DNA from: BS750m-G4 sp964472195
Lineage (GTDB): Bacteria > Bacteroidota > Ignavibacteria > Tepidaquicellales > Tepidaquicellaceae
Direction of reading: 5' to 3'
DNA: 17,983 nt
Assembly: GCA_964472195.1 (NCBI GenBank)
Contig: CAYYJH010000058.1
Location: 1-17,983 of the forward strand
The notes beneath the pieces were generated by a model, which saw nothing but the letters and a program-made list of their open reading frames with translations, was not told the origin of the DNA and searched no databases. Below are positions 7,563 to 15,192 of the stretch, piece after piece (the first letter of the stretch is position 1; the number at the start of each line of letters is the position of its first letter). A program made the position numbers and the translations under genes.

Positions 7563-8768
7563 ATGCTGAATTATAAATCGTATTTTGGTCTTAGAAGATT
7601 TCATTTTGTTACTCTGTTTTTACTATGTCTGTTCGTATTATCATTTTTAAATGGGTGTGAGGAAGAGCCGAGTGAATTAGGATTAAATTATATACCTCCC
7701 GGGGACACATTTAAAACAAAAACTCTTGATTCACAAACTGATACAATTTTAATAACCGAGAACAATCCTCGAAAATATATTAATACTTCAGCATCTGCGA
7801 ACCTTCTTGTCGGATTGTTTCAGCAATATATATCCAAAGCTTTATTGAAATTTAAAGATATAACACAGGATTATGATAGCGCAACTGTTTTATCAGCAAA
7901 GTTAAACTTAAAATATAATAATTATTACTTTGAAGATTCTTTAGGGGTGACGTCGTTTAATGTTTATAGTCTGACAAAATCATTTGACTTCACTGAAATA
8001 AAATATGATGAGCTTACATCTGCCAATATTGGGACTTCAGTTTTAGGATCCTATAACGGTACACTTACGGACTCTGCTGATATTAGCGTTACCTTGAACA
8101 ATCAAACAGTACAGGATTGGTTGAATTATGCTGCTGATACGAATTACACGGTTAAAAATTATGGAATAGTAATGCTTGCTAACAGCAACACTAATACAAT
8201 AAAATCTTTTTTCGCATCAAATAATGATGAATCTGTAAGACCATCGGTGACTGTGATAGTATCTAAAAATTCTGTTGTGGATACATTGAATTTAAATATA
8301 TCTGAATCTGTTTCTTTAAACACTGTTCCCGTTTCGATTATTCCTGCTGAAAGATTCGTACTGCAATCGGGAGTTAGCTTTAGAAATATTATGAAATTTG
8401 ACCTGACAAAACTTCCACCGAATGTAATTATTAATTTAGCGTTATTGGAGTTCACGCTGGATAAGAATAACTCATTTATTTCTACTAACTCAGACCAAAG
8501 AGTAAATTTAGGAATGTTAACCGACACGGCTAATCAGGAAACAGATGGTTTGTTATTCCAGGCATACAAGAAAGACTCAATTACTTATACTGTTGCGTTA
8601 AATTCAGTATTCCAAAAATGGAATTTAGGCACTGCAACAAATTATGGTTTATTGTTCTGGAATGTTTCTGAAGTATCAAACCTTGACAGATTTGTTTTTT
8701 ATGATCATACTTCTTCAGATATCAACAGAAGACCAAGGTTAAAAATTATTTATACACTTAGAAATTAA
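7563..8768 (+). CDS. Surface-type lipoprotein resembling DUF4270
   Basis: The 401-residue product starts with a charged stretch and a hydrophobic signal (about residues 16-29), then a lipobox-like LNGC with the lipidated cysteine at residue 32. The following EEE is the acidic run that in Bacteroidota acts as a lipoprotein export signal to the cell surface, so outer-membrane anchoring facing outward is likely. The rest is rich in beta strands, Thr, Asn and Ser, with repeated SVTVIV / LKIIY type strand ends, as in DUF4270 and DNRLRE-like proteins. The function is unknown. I chose ATG 7563 because the TTG just before it at 7560 has no advantage. No Shine-Dalgarno is seen. It ends 14 bases before an outer-membrane barrel gene, so the two may act together. 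Family assignment is from pattern memory and is moderately sure. Confidence 0.75.
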   Translation: MLNYKSYFGLRRFHFVTLFLLCLFVLSFLNGCEEEPSELGLNYIPPGDTFKTKTLDSQTDTILITENNPRKYINTSASANLLVGLFQQYISKALLKFKDITQDYDSATVLSAKLNLKYNNYYFEDSLGVTSFNVYSLTKSFDFTEIKYDELTSANIGTSVLGSYNGTLTDSADISVTLNNQTVQDWLNYAADTNYTVKNYGIVMLANSNTNTIKSFFASNNDESVRPSVTVIVSKNSVVDTLNLNISESVSLNTVPVSIIPAERFVLQSGVSFRNIMKFDLTKLPPNVIINLALLEFTLDKNNSFISTNSDQRVNLGMLTDTANQETDGLLFQAYKKDSITYTVALNSVFQKWNLGTATNYGLLFWNVSEVSNLDRFVFYDHTSSDINRRPRLKIIYTLRN

Positions 8769-8782
8769 GAAACATAATTTTA

Positions 8783-10033
8783 ATGAAACTTATAATATTT
8801 AAATCACTTTTTATCTTTTTATTGTTGGTCGGTTTGGCAAATGCACAGGATGATTTCACTACAGGTTCCCCTTACACTGTTTTCGGATTGGGAGATCTTG
8901 AGTATTTTACTAACATGAGAAATGATGCTATGGGTATACAGGGTATCGGGCTGTATAGTACTCAAGTGAACAATCTCAATCCTGCCGCAAATACGAAAAT
9001 GAAATACACGAATTTTTCGATCAGTGCTAAATATGGTTTTTTAAAATCCTCTGATGGTGTTTCAACGAATAAAGTTTCCAACGGAAATGTAAATGGAATT
9101 AATATTGGTATCCCGTTTAACCGGATGAATGGATGGACTTTAAGTTTGGGATTTAATCCTATAAGTCAGATTGAATATGTCATCACAAACAAGGGATCGA
9201 TTGAAGGTCACGATTACACGGAAACATATTCAGGGAATGGTGGTCTGACCAGGATAAATGTTGGGATGTCTTATATTGTGTTTAAAAGCATTAGTGTAGG
9301 AGCCGAATGGGATTATTCTTTTGGAAACATAACGAGACTATCCGTTAAAGACTTTTTCCCCGACACCCTAACAACAGCAAGCATAAAAAAAGAAAACGAT
9401 TTGAGAGGATCTTATTTCAAAGGGGGATTGATATTTGATATTGGCAGTATTTTTAAAAGTAAGACTTTAGAGGATTTAAATATTGGTATGTTTTATCAAA
9501 CAAACTACACTCTTACTTCGACTATCGATGCAATTTATGGTTCGAGTACTGGCTACGATACAATTAATGTAAGTGAAGAGGATATTAATATGCCGGAAGC
9601 TTTTGGTTTTGGAATAACGAATAAATTTGGTGACAGGTACATTGTTTCAGGTGATGTACTTTTCCAACAATGGAGTAACTATAAGGAAGGTGGGGTTACA
9701 CCGGTTGGATTGCAAAATTCCATTCGCTATGGATTGGGACTCGAAGTTACACCCGTTTCCCGAAAAGACAGGAAATTCTTTGACAATTTATACTACCGGC
9801 TGGGTGTGTTTTATGATAAATCATACTATAAAGTAAATAATGAGGATGTTAACAGGTACGGAATAAGTGCGGGATTAGGAATTCCAATTGGTACTTATAA
9901 TTCATTTGATCTTGGAATTAGTTATTTCATAAGAGGAAAAACTGAAAACGGATTAATTAAAGATGAATATTTAAAACTAACTGCAGGTTTTAATTTTGGA
10001 GAATTGTGGTTTGTTAAAACCAGAGAAGAATAA
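8783..10033 (+). CDS. Outer-membrane beta-barrel protein (FadL/OmpP1-like start)
   Basis: This 416-residue protein has a clear Sec signal peptide (hydrophobic residues 2-19, cleavage likely after ANA at 19-21). The mature start resembles the FadL/OmpP1 pattern: an AMG segment near residue 50 and LNPAA near residue 71. The remainder has alternating strands typical of a beta-barrel, for example GINIGIPFN, GWTLSLGFNP, YFKGGLIFDIG, YGISAGLGIPIG and FDLGISYFIRG. It should sit in the outer membrane, possibly as a transporter for hydrophobic molecules or as a partner of the lipoprotein encoded 14 bases upstream. PorV of the type IX secretion system belongs to the same broad family, but I see no PorV-specific mark, so I do not name it. 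The C-terminus ends in KTREE instead of an aromatic residue, which is unusual for barrels inserted by a terminal-Phe signal. Confidence 0.78.
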   Translation: MKLIIFKSLFIFLLLVGLANAQDDFTTGSPYTVFGLGDLEYFTNMRNDAMGIQGIGLYSTQVNNLNPAANTKMKYTNFSISAKYGFLKSSDGVSTNKVSNGNVNGINIGIPFNRMNGWTLSLGFNPISQIEYVITNKGSIEGHDYTETYSGNGGLTRINVGMSYIVFKSISVGAEWDYSFGNITRLSVKDFFPDTLTTASIKKENDLRGSYFKGGLIFDIGSIFKSKTLEDLNIGMFYQTNYTLTSTIDAIYGSSTGYDTINVSEEDINMPEAFGFGITNKFGDRYIVSGDVLFQQWSNYKEGGVTPVGLQNSIRYGLGLEVTPVSRKDRKFFDNLYYRLGVFYDKSYYKVNNEDVNRYGISAGLGIPIGTYNSFDLGISYFIRGKTENGLIKDEYLKLTAGFNFGELWFVKTREE

Positions 10034-10051
10034 TACTAAATAGCATCTAAA

Positions 10052-10495
10052 GTGAAGAGAATAATAGCAATTGGGTCTGACCACAGGGGTTACAAATACA
10101 AAGAGAAAGTTAAGGAATATCTTCGATCTCACAACTACGAAGTAAAGGACTTCGGAACAGATTCAGTTGAGAGTGTTGATTATCCTGATTATGCAAAAAA
10201 AGCAGCAGACAGCGTTGTAAGCGGTGAATCAGAGATGGGTGTACTGATATGCGGAACCGGTATAGGTGTTAGCATTGCTGCAAATAAAATCAAAGGTATT
10301 AGGGCGGCAAATGTAACCTCTGAAAAGATGGCTGAGATGTCACGAGAGCATAATAATGCCAATATAATATGTTTTGGAGGAGATATAGTTGACATCGATA
10401 CTGTAATTAGATGTATAGATATTTTTCTTAAAACGGAATTTGGTGGAGGAAGACACATACAAAGAGTCGAAAAAATTAAAATGCTCGAAACATAG
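10052..10495 (+). CDS. rpiB: Ribose-5-phosphate isomerase B
   Basis: This 147-residue enzyme interconverts ribose 5-phosphate and ribulose 5-phosphate in the pentose phosphate pathway. The sequence shows GSDHRGY at 8-14 with D10 and H11 in the substrate site, the catalytic cysteine C67 in ICGTGIGVSIAANK, and H100 with NNANI just after it. Length and motif spacing are standard for RpiB, though LacA/B-type sugar isomerases share the fold. The start is GTG at 10052, 18 bases after the barrel gene; no upstream ATG gives a better N-terminus, and MKRIIAIGSD is the expected beginning. It is followed after 45 bases by glyA. Confidence 0.94.
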   Translation: MKRIIAIGSDHRGYKYKEKVKEYLRSHNYEVKDFGTDSVESVDYPDYAKKAADSVVSGESEMGVLICGTGIGVSIAANKIKGIRAANVTSEKMAEMSREHNNANIICFGGDIVDIDTVIRCIDIFLKTEFGGGRHIQRVEKIKMLET

Positions 10496-10540
10496 ACAGT
10501 AATTTAAAAAAAAATACATTTCTTAAAGAAAAGAATTCTC

Positions 10541-11839
10541 ATGCATAATAATCTTGAAAGTTTCGATCCAGAAATATTTGATGCGATTAAGAAAGAAACG
10601 CAGCGACAAACAAATAAACTTGAATTGATTGCATCCGAGAACTTCGTATCCCCGGCTGTAATGCAGGCACAGGGTTCTGTAATGACGAACAAATATGCAG
10701 AAGGTTACCCGGGAAAAAGGTATTATGGTGGATGCGAGTTTGTAGATATTGTAGAAGACCTCGCCAGGGATAGAGCAAAAGAATTGTTCGGAGCAGAGTA
10801 TGCTAATGTCCAGCCTCACTCGGGAAGCCAGGCGAATATGGCTGTTTACATGACTCTGGTAAAACCCGGTGATAAGATAATGGGAATGGATCTATCTCAC
10901 GGAGGTCATTTAACACACGGTTCACCTGTAAATTTTTCAGGGCAGCTGTATAATTTTGTACCTTATGGTATTAATCCCGAAACTGAAGTACTTGATTATA
11001 ATATGATTGAAGATATGGCTTTGAAGGAAAAACCGAAGATGATAACAGTAGGTGCGAGTGCTTATTCAAGGAATATTGATTATAAACAATTCAGGGGGAT
11101 AGCTGATAAGGTTGGAGCATTCCTTTTTGCAGATATTGCACACCCCGCAGGATTAATTGCGAAAAAGCTGCTCGACGATCCACTACCTTACTGTCATGTT
11201 GTTGCGACGACAACACACAAAACATTACGGGGTCCTAGAGGCGGTATGATACTCATCGGTAAGGATTATGAAAATCCTTTTGGCAAAAAAGCACCGAAAT
11301 CAGGCAGAATAAAAATGATGAGTGAATTATTTAATTCTATGGTTATGCCGGGAGTCCAGGGAGGACCGCTGATGCATGTTATTGCTGCGAAAGCAGTTGC
11401 ATTTAAAGAAGACCTGGAAAGTAGTTTCCTTGAATACGCCAAGCAGGTTATAAAAAATTCTCAGGTTATGGCACAAAGATTGGTTGATCATGATTTTCAT
11501 GTTATATCGAAAGGCACAGACAATCACCTGATGCTGATTGATCTTAGAAATAAAAATTTAACGGGTAAACAGGCTGAAGAATCATTAGATGAAGTAGGAA
11601 TTACCTGTAATAAGAATTCCGTTCCTTTTGATGATAAAAGTCCTCTTGTAACGAGTGGAATAAGGCTTGGAACACCTGCTTTAACAACACGTGGAATGAA
11701 GGAAGATGAAATGAAATGGATAGCAGAAATGATAAACAAAGTTATTTCAAATCCTGAGGATAAAAATGTTAAAAAGGAAGTTGCTGAAGAAGTAAAGAAT
11801 CTTACATCTAAATTTGGTTTGTATGAAAATATGCAATAA
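10541..11839 (+). CDS. glyA: Serine hydroxymethyltransferase
   Basis: This 432-residue PLP enzyme interconverts serine and glycine, moving a one-carbon unit to tetrahydrofolate in the cytoplasm. The PLP-binding lysine is K227 in TTTHKTLRGPRGG. Other family marks are LIASENFVS at 29-37, YAEGYPGKRYYGGCE at 52-66, the SGSQAN segment at 94-99 and FADIAHPAGL at 196-205. The region after K227 contains the extended KDYENPFGKKAPKSG insertion that I know from Bacteroidota GlyA proteins. The ATG at 10541 lacks an obvious Shine-Dalgarno. It lies between rpiB and trmO in a run of short intergenic spaces, so cotranscription is likely, with no pathway link beyond core metabolism. Confidence 0.97.
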   Translation: MHNNLESFDPEIFDAIKKETQRQTNKLELIASENFVSPAVMQAQGSVMTNKYAEGYPGKRYYGGCEFVDIVEDLARDRAKELFGAEYANVQPHSGSQANMAVYMTLVKPGDKIMGMDLSHGGHLTHGSPVNFSGQLYNFVPYGINPETEVLDYNMIEDMALKEKPKMITVGASAYSRNIDYKQFRGIADKVGAFLFADIAHPAGLIAKKLLDDPLPYCHVVATTTHKTLRGPRGGMILIGKDYENPFGKKAPKSGRIKMMSELFNSMVMPGVQGGPLMHVIAAKAVAFKEDLESSFLEYAKQVIKNSQVMAQRLVDHDFHVISKGTDNHLMLIDLRNKNLTGKQAEESLDEVGITCNKNSVPFDDKSPLVTSGIRLGTPALTTRGMKEDEMKWIAEMINKVISNPEDKNVKKEVAEEVKNLTSKFGLYENMQ

Positions 11840-11875
11840 CTAAGTCAACAAGTCTAATAATGACATTAGAATTTT

Positions 11876-12337
11876 ATGGAAATATTAATTAAACCGATTG
11901 CTTATGTTTCGAATCGAATAAAAAAGAGGAAGGATGATAACTGGAAAGATGTTATTTCGATTATTAAGCTCATCAAAGAAATTCCTATCTCATCTATTGC
12001 CGGTTTAGATAAGTTCTCTCACCTGGAAGTAGTATTTTATTTCAATAAAGTTAGAGGTTCGGAGATAAATTTTGGGATAAGACACCCAAGGAATAACACT
12101 AATTATCCAAAAGTGGGTATATTTTCTCAAAGAGCGAGTAAGAGACCAAACCTTATTGGTACAACGATTGTTAAATTATTAAAAATTGAAAGCAGGAATA
12201 TTACAGTGAAAGGTCTGGATGCTATTAATGGTACTCCCGTTATTGATTTGAAACCGGTGATGGAGGAGTTTTTACCATTGCGAAGAGAAATACATCAACC
12301 ACTTTGGACAAAAGAGTTAATGAAAAAATATTGGTAA
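11876..12337 (+). CDS. TrmO-like tRNA methyltransferase (UPF0066)
   Basis: This 153-residue protein carries the UPF0066/TrmO domain over nearly its whole length. TrmO uses S-adenosylmethionine to N6-methylate threonylcarbamoyladenosine at position 37 of tRNAs that read ACY codons. Visible marks are KPIAYV at 6-11, the SHLEVVFYF strand, GIFSQRASKRPNLIG at about 82-96 (the canonical form is GxFAtRsPxRPNPIG), and VKGLDAINGTPVIDLKP near 110-126. It lacks the C-terminal extension of the 235-residue Escherichia coli enzyme, like the short archaeal forms. FSQRASKRPNLIG deviates by having Ala-Ser-Lys where many relatives have Ser-Pro-x. It lies 36 bases after glyA and 15 bases before the tatC start. 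TrmO-domain proteins in some lineages may act on other substrates. Confidence 0.85.
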   Translation: MEILIKPIAYVSNRIKKRKDDNWKDVISIIKLIKEIPISSIAGLDKFSHLEVVFYFNKVRGSEINFGIRHPRNNTNYPKVGIFSQRASKRPNLIGTTIVKLLKIESRNITVKGLDAINGTPVIDLKPVMEEFLPLRREIHQPLWTKELMKKYW

Positions 12338-12352
12338 TAATAATTACTGAAG

Positions 12353-13293
12353 TTGAAACATAAGGAGAAAATAAAAGACATTCATATTGAGGATGAAAAG
12401 GAAATGAGTTTCCTTGAGCATCTTGAAGAGCTGCGTTGGAGAATCATTAAAGCAGTTATCGGTATTGTTATAGGTGGTGTCTTAGTTGCAATTTTTATTG
12501 ACCCGGTTATAAATTATATTATTTTTTTACCTGCGAAAAACACTCATCCACCAATGACNNNNNNNNNNNNNNNNNNNNNNNNNNNNNNNNNNNNNNNNNN
12601 NNNNNNNNNNNNNNNNNNNNNNNNNNNNNNNNNNNNNNNNNNNNNNNNNNNNNNNNNNCGGTTATAAATTATATTATTTTTTTACCTGCGAAAAACACTC
12701 ATCCACCAATGACAATTATAAATCTTAAACCTTTCGGTCAGTTTACTCTTTATATGGAAGTCATACTTATAGGTGGGATCGTAGTCAGCATACCTAATAT
12801 ACTTTTTCAAATCTGGAAATTTATTGAGCCTGCTTTGCAACCAGGTGAAAGGAAATACATTACAGCTATTGTTTTTTTCTCTACATTTTGTTTTCTTGCT
12901 GGAATTTCTTTTGCATATTTCATAATGCTTCCAACAGCATTGAATTTCTTTGTTGATTTTGGTACAGAGTTTATTGATAACAAGATTGCCGCGAACGAGT
13001 ATATGAGATTTGTAATTTCCTTATGTATTGCTGCTGGAATTGTTTTTGAACTGCCCATGGTTTCCTTTTTTCTATCAAAACTTGGAATTTTGAAACCTTC
13101 ATTCATGCGGAAATACAGGAAACATGCGATTGTGATTATTTTAATCTTAGCGGGAATATTAACACCAAGCCCGGATATTACGAGCCAGTTGCTATTGGGA
13201 GTTCCGTTGTTTCTGCTGTATGAAATAAGTATTTTAATTTGTAAGTATTCTCAGAAAAAGAAAGAAGTCAATTCTGAGATAATGACCACATGA
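12353..13293 (+). CDS. tatC: Sec-independent translocase subunit TatC (interrupted by scaffold gap)
   Basis: TatC is the inner-membrane core of the twin-arginine translocase, recognising signal peptides of folded substrates. The N-terminal part shows EMSFLEHLEELRWRIIK, the classic TatC start, then the first membrane helix (about residues 34-50). After the gap come further helices and TPSPDITSQLLLGVPLFLLYEI (TPSPD...LFLLYE), the conserved C-terminal region. The reading frame is broken by 100 Ns flanked by identical 55-base copies. Deleting one copy plus the Ns (155 bases) gives a continuous 261-residue protein, close to the 258 residues of Escherichia coli TatC. The two copies of the ATG in HPPMT coincide exactly, so the gene is very likely intact. 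The start is TTG 12353 or possibly the in-frame ATG at 12404, which would still keep the EMSFLEHLEELR motif except its first Glu. No tatA/tatB is in the window. Confidence 0.9.
12504..12558. repeat. 55-base sequence before gap, duplicated after it
   Basis: The last 55 bases before the N run are identical to the first 55 bases after it (12659-12713). Together with the round gap size this points to two contig ends that overlap but were not merged. It is probably not a biological repeat. Confidence 0.95.
12559..12658. other. Assembly gap of 100 Ns
   Basis: There are exactly 100 undetermined bases inside tatC. The fixed round length is a scaffolder placeholder, not a measured distance. Because the flanks overlap by 55 bases and collapsing them restores the tatC frame, the true missing length is probably zero. 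Confidence 0.98.
12659..12713. repeat. 55-base sequence after gap, copy of 12504-12558
   Basis: This is the second copy of the contig-end overlap. Only this copy continues into the rest of tatC (AATTATAAATCTTAAACC follows). A length of 55 equals a common assembly k-mer size, which supports an unresolved k-mer join. Confidence 0.95.
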
Positions 13294-13321
13294 AAAATAT
13301 AATTAAATAATCACAAGGATT

Positions 13322-14290
13322 TTGAATTTAAAGAAGATAGCTGCACCAATAGAAGAGGAATTAAAAGTATTTCAAAAACAGTTCTCACATATTTTGAAAT
13401 CTAAAGTCTCATTAATCGACTTAATTACGAAATATATCCTTAAGCAGAAAGGCAAGAAAATACGCCCGATTCTTGTAATCCTGTCAGCAAAACTCTGCGG
13501 AGAAGTTAACGATAGAACTTATGTAGCAGCAAATTTAGTTGAATTGCTTCACACTGCAACTTTAATTCACGATGACGTTGTCGATGAAGCGAAAACGCGC
13601 AGGGGGATCGCATCAATCAATGCCGTCTGGAAGAATAAAGCCGCCGTACTTTTAGGGGATTATCTTCTATCGAAAGGTCTATTGATCTCTTTAGATAATG
13701 ATGAATTTGATTTTTTAAAAACTACATCAGAAGCTGTTAAAAGAATGAGTGAGGGTGAGCTATTACAAATTCAGAAAGCAAGGAATTTCGATGCTACAGA
13801 AGAGACTTATTTCAAAGTCATTTCTGATAAGACTGCATCGCTTATTAAGACCTGTTGTGTATTAGGAGCATTGAGTACTACTAAAGATAAAATTAATATA
13901 AACAGGCTTGGTAAATATGGAGAGAATATAGGAATCGCTTTCCAATTGAGGGATGATTTGCTGGATTATACAGGCAGGAAAAAACTTCTGGGAAAATCGA
14001 CTGGCAATGATTTAAAAGAGAAAAAATTTACACTTCCACTGATAGTATCTTTACAAAACGCTCCTAAAAAAAAGTCTTCCGAGATAATGAAATTGATCAA
14101 AGGTGATTCTATTAAAAAATTTGAATCTGTTTATGATTTTGTAAATGAGTACGGAGGAATTGACTACACCATCGATAAAGTTCTGTATTATTCAAAGAAT
14201 GCTAAGAATGCAATTTCAAAATTCACACAATCCGAAGAAAAAACTTCCCTGCTAAAGCTTATCGATTTTGTATCGATGAGAGAATATTAG
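13322..14290 (+). CDS. Polyprenyl diphosphate synthase, long-chain trans type
   Basis: This 322-residue enzyme condenses isopentenyl diphosphate units onto an allylic primer to make the long prenyl tail of menaquinone or a related lipid. It has GKKIRP at 44-49, the first aspartate-rich motif HDDVVDEAKTRRG with D84, D85 and D88, the GDYLLSKG segment near 112-119, and the second motif QLRDDLLD with D211, D212 and D215. The residue five before the first motif is alanine (A79) and TATLI precedes it, as in long-chain (C30-C50) synthases rather than farnesyl synthases. The start codon is TTG at 13322; the first downstream methionine is far inside the domain, so this start or a rarer codon just upstream must be used. 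An AAGGA lies at 13315-13319 but is too close to act as a normal ribosome binding site. It begins 28 bases after tatC. Confidence 0.93.
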   Translation: MNLKKIAAPIEEELKVFQKQFSHILKSKVSLIDLITKYILKQKGKKIRPILVILSAKLCGEVNDRTYVAANLVELLHTATLIHDDVVDEAKTRRGIASINAVWKNKAAVLLGDYLLSKGLLISLDNDEFDFLKTTSEAVKRMSEGELLQIQKARNFDATEETYFKVISDKTASLIKTCCVLGALSTTKDKININRLGKYGENIGIAFQLRDDLLDYTGRKKLLGKSTGNDLKEKKFTLPLIVSLQNAPKKKSSEIMKLIKGDSIKKFESVYDFVNEYGGIDYTIDKVLYYSKNAKNAISKFTQSEEKTSLLKLIDFVSMREY

Positions 14291-14384
14291 TGAAATTTCC
14301 TTTCAAACTAGGTCTTGTCAACCAATAAATGACGCAGATTCCCAATGAAAAGGAATTATCAGCGTATTATTAATAATTTTTTTT

Positions 14385-14419
14385 CCGCTAATTCGCGAAT
14401 GACATTGGCGCATTAGCGG
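14385..14419. repeat. REP-like palindrome
   Basis: CCGCTAAT at 14385-14392 and ATTAGCGG at 14412-14419 are exact reverse complements. After one mismatch, CGC at 14394-14396 and GCG at 14408-14410 extend the stem, leaving a loop of about 11 bases. An eight-T run lies upstream of it on this strand (14377-14384), so on the minus strand it would read as a hairpin followed by As' complement, not a clear + strand terminator. Its GC content stands out from the AT-rich surroundings, as dispersed palindromes do. Only one copy is in the window. Confidence 0.45.
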
Positions 14420-14589
14420 CAACATTAAAAGTGTTTTACAGACACTACAGTTTTGACACGATACTAGATTGCCATAAAGAATTAAGATGCCCTGAAGTTG
14501 AACTAATAAAAGAAATTTCACTTCACCTCAGAATAAATTCCTGATGTTTCCAGAAGAATTCTTATCGTTCTAATGGAGGAACTATCAGT

Positions 14590-14688
14590 ATGGACAACAA
14601 CAAATACGATACAGATATAGAGAAATACCATACCGAAAGCGAAAATATTAGCAATATAGATACCGACAGTAAAAAATATTGGTGTTAA
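14590..14688 (+). CDS. Possible 32-residue ORF with strong Shine-Dalgarno
   Basis: An ATG at 14590 opens 32 codons ending at TAA 14686-14688. GGAGGA at 14575-14580 lies 9 bases upstream, one of the best ribosome binding sites in this window, where most genes have none. The peptide is hydrophilic and rich in Asp, Asn, Glu, Lys, Ser and Tyr, starts MDNNKYDTDIEKYH and ends KKYWC; it has no signal or membrane segment. I do not recognise it. It may be a small protein, the start of a truncated gene, or chance. No promoter is obvious upstream. Confidence 0.3.
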   Translation: MDNNKYDTDIEKYHTESENISNIDTDSKKYWC

Positions 14689-14852
14689 ATTTAGACATAT
14701 TAACTATTTTATTTAAAATATTTTCACTAGAAATTACACTGTTTTTCTACAAAATTTCTTTATAAATTATTACTAAAAACAAAACATATCTATAATTTAA
14801 ATAAATAGCATTGTGAGATGGATGTTTTTTCTACAATGCTTGTAAATTCTCC

Positions 14853-14884
14853 TTTGACAAGCTTCGAATAATAGTTTATATTTG
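14853..14884 (+). promoter_or_regulatory. Bacteroidota-type promoter before decayed gene
   Basis: TTTG at 14853-14856 (part of TTTGACA) and TATATTTG at 14877-14884 match the Bacteroidota -33/-7 consensus with a 20-base spacer, the same spacing as the glgA promoter. The -7 box ends 48 bases before the ATG at 14933. This is the strongest promoter match I found in the window. Confidence 0.65.
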
Positions 14885-14932
14885 TATAGACATAATTAAA
14901 ACATATATTTCAAAAATTAAATAAAAACTAAA

Positions 14933-15183
14933 ATGGCTAAAGACGATTACTTTCCCCCTCGGAAAGACGAATTTGATACATGGGAAGAAACATAGGACAC
15001 AAACGTCAAAGCCGAAGCCCTGACTTCAGTTTTCGATGAAGCGGAAATAAACGCACTTAAAACTAAAATTTCGAATCACAGAACAGCTTACAGCGGTAGG
15101 AAAGGCAGAAGGCGGAGTATAAAGCTTCCGTTGAAGCAAACAAAGCTCTGGAATCCGATATTGAAAAGATTGTCGTTCCGTGA
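14933..15183 (+). pseudogene. Decayed small gene (helical protein family, unnamed)
   Basis: ATG 14933 opens MAKDDYFPPRKDEFDTWEET, then meets TAG at 14993-14995. The same frame continues with protein-like sequence (VKAEALTSVFDEAEINALK, then TKISNHRTAYS) to about 15088. The likely continuation lies in another frame from about 15115 (EYKASVEANKALESDIEK, then IVVP) and stops at TGA 15181-15183, implying one or two single-base insertions within 15090-15115. The reconstructed protein of about 80 residues would be an acidic N-terminus followed by Ala/Lys/Glu-rich helix. The N-terminus reminds me of small hypothetical proteins in Bacteroidota-type genomes whose function I cannot name; those are longer, so this may also be truncated at its end. 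A good promoter and a hairpin terminator still flank it. Sequencing errors instead of real decay cannot be excluded. Confidence 0.65.
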
Positions 15184-15192
15184 TTATAAAAT

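Larger units (their letters stand above)
14291..14932 (+). other. Gene-poor spacer with remnants and hairpins
   Basis: I see no intact conventional gene between the prenyl synthase and the decayed gene at 14933. The stretch holds a GC-richer palindrome (14385-14419), a short arm pair AGTGT/ACACT at 14430-14446, a possible tiny ORF with a strong ribosome binding site (14590-14688), a hairpin at 14807-14840 (AGCATTGT with ACAATGCT, 18-base loop) and a promoter (14853-14884). The remainder is low-complexity AT sequence. The mix suggests a site where small elements or genes were lost. Confidence 0.5.

Noticed and set aside
9627..9836. A 69-codon second frame on the plus strand inside the outer-membrane barrel gene
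   Set aside because: It is fully contained in the barrel gene, lacks a ribosome binding site and has no family resemblance.
12504..12713. A true 55-base tandem duplication inside tatC
   Set aside because: The round 100-N spacer and exact restoration of the frame on collapse make an assembly overlap far more likely.
14318..14521. A 67-codon minus-strand frame in the gene-poor spacer
   Set aside because: It runs through the palindrome, has no ribosome binding site and its translation shows no recognisable motif.
14807..14840. Terminator at the AGCATTGT / ACAATGCT hairpin
   Set aside because: The T run lies inside the 18-base loop rather than after the stem, so it does not fit an intrinsic terminator; there is also no gene end close by.
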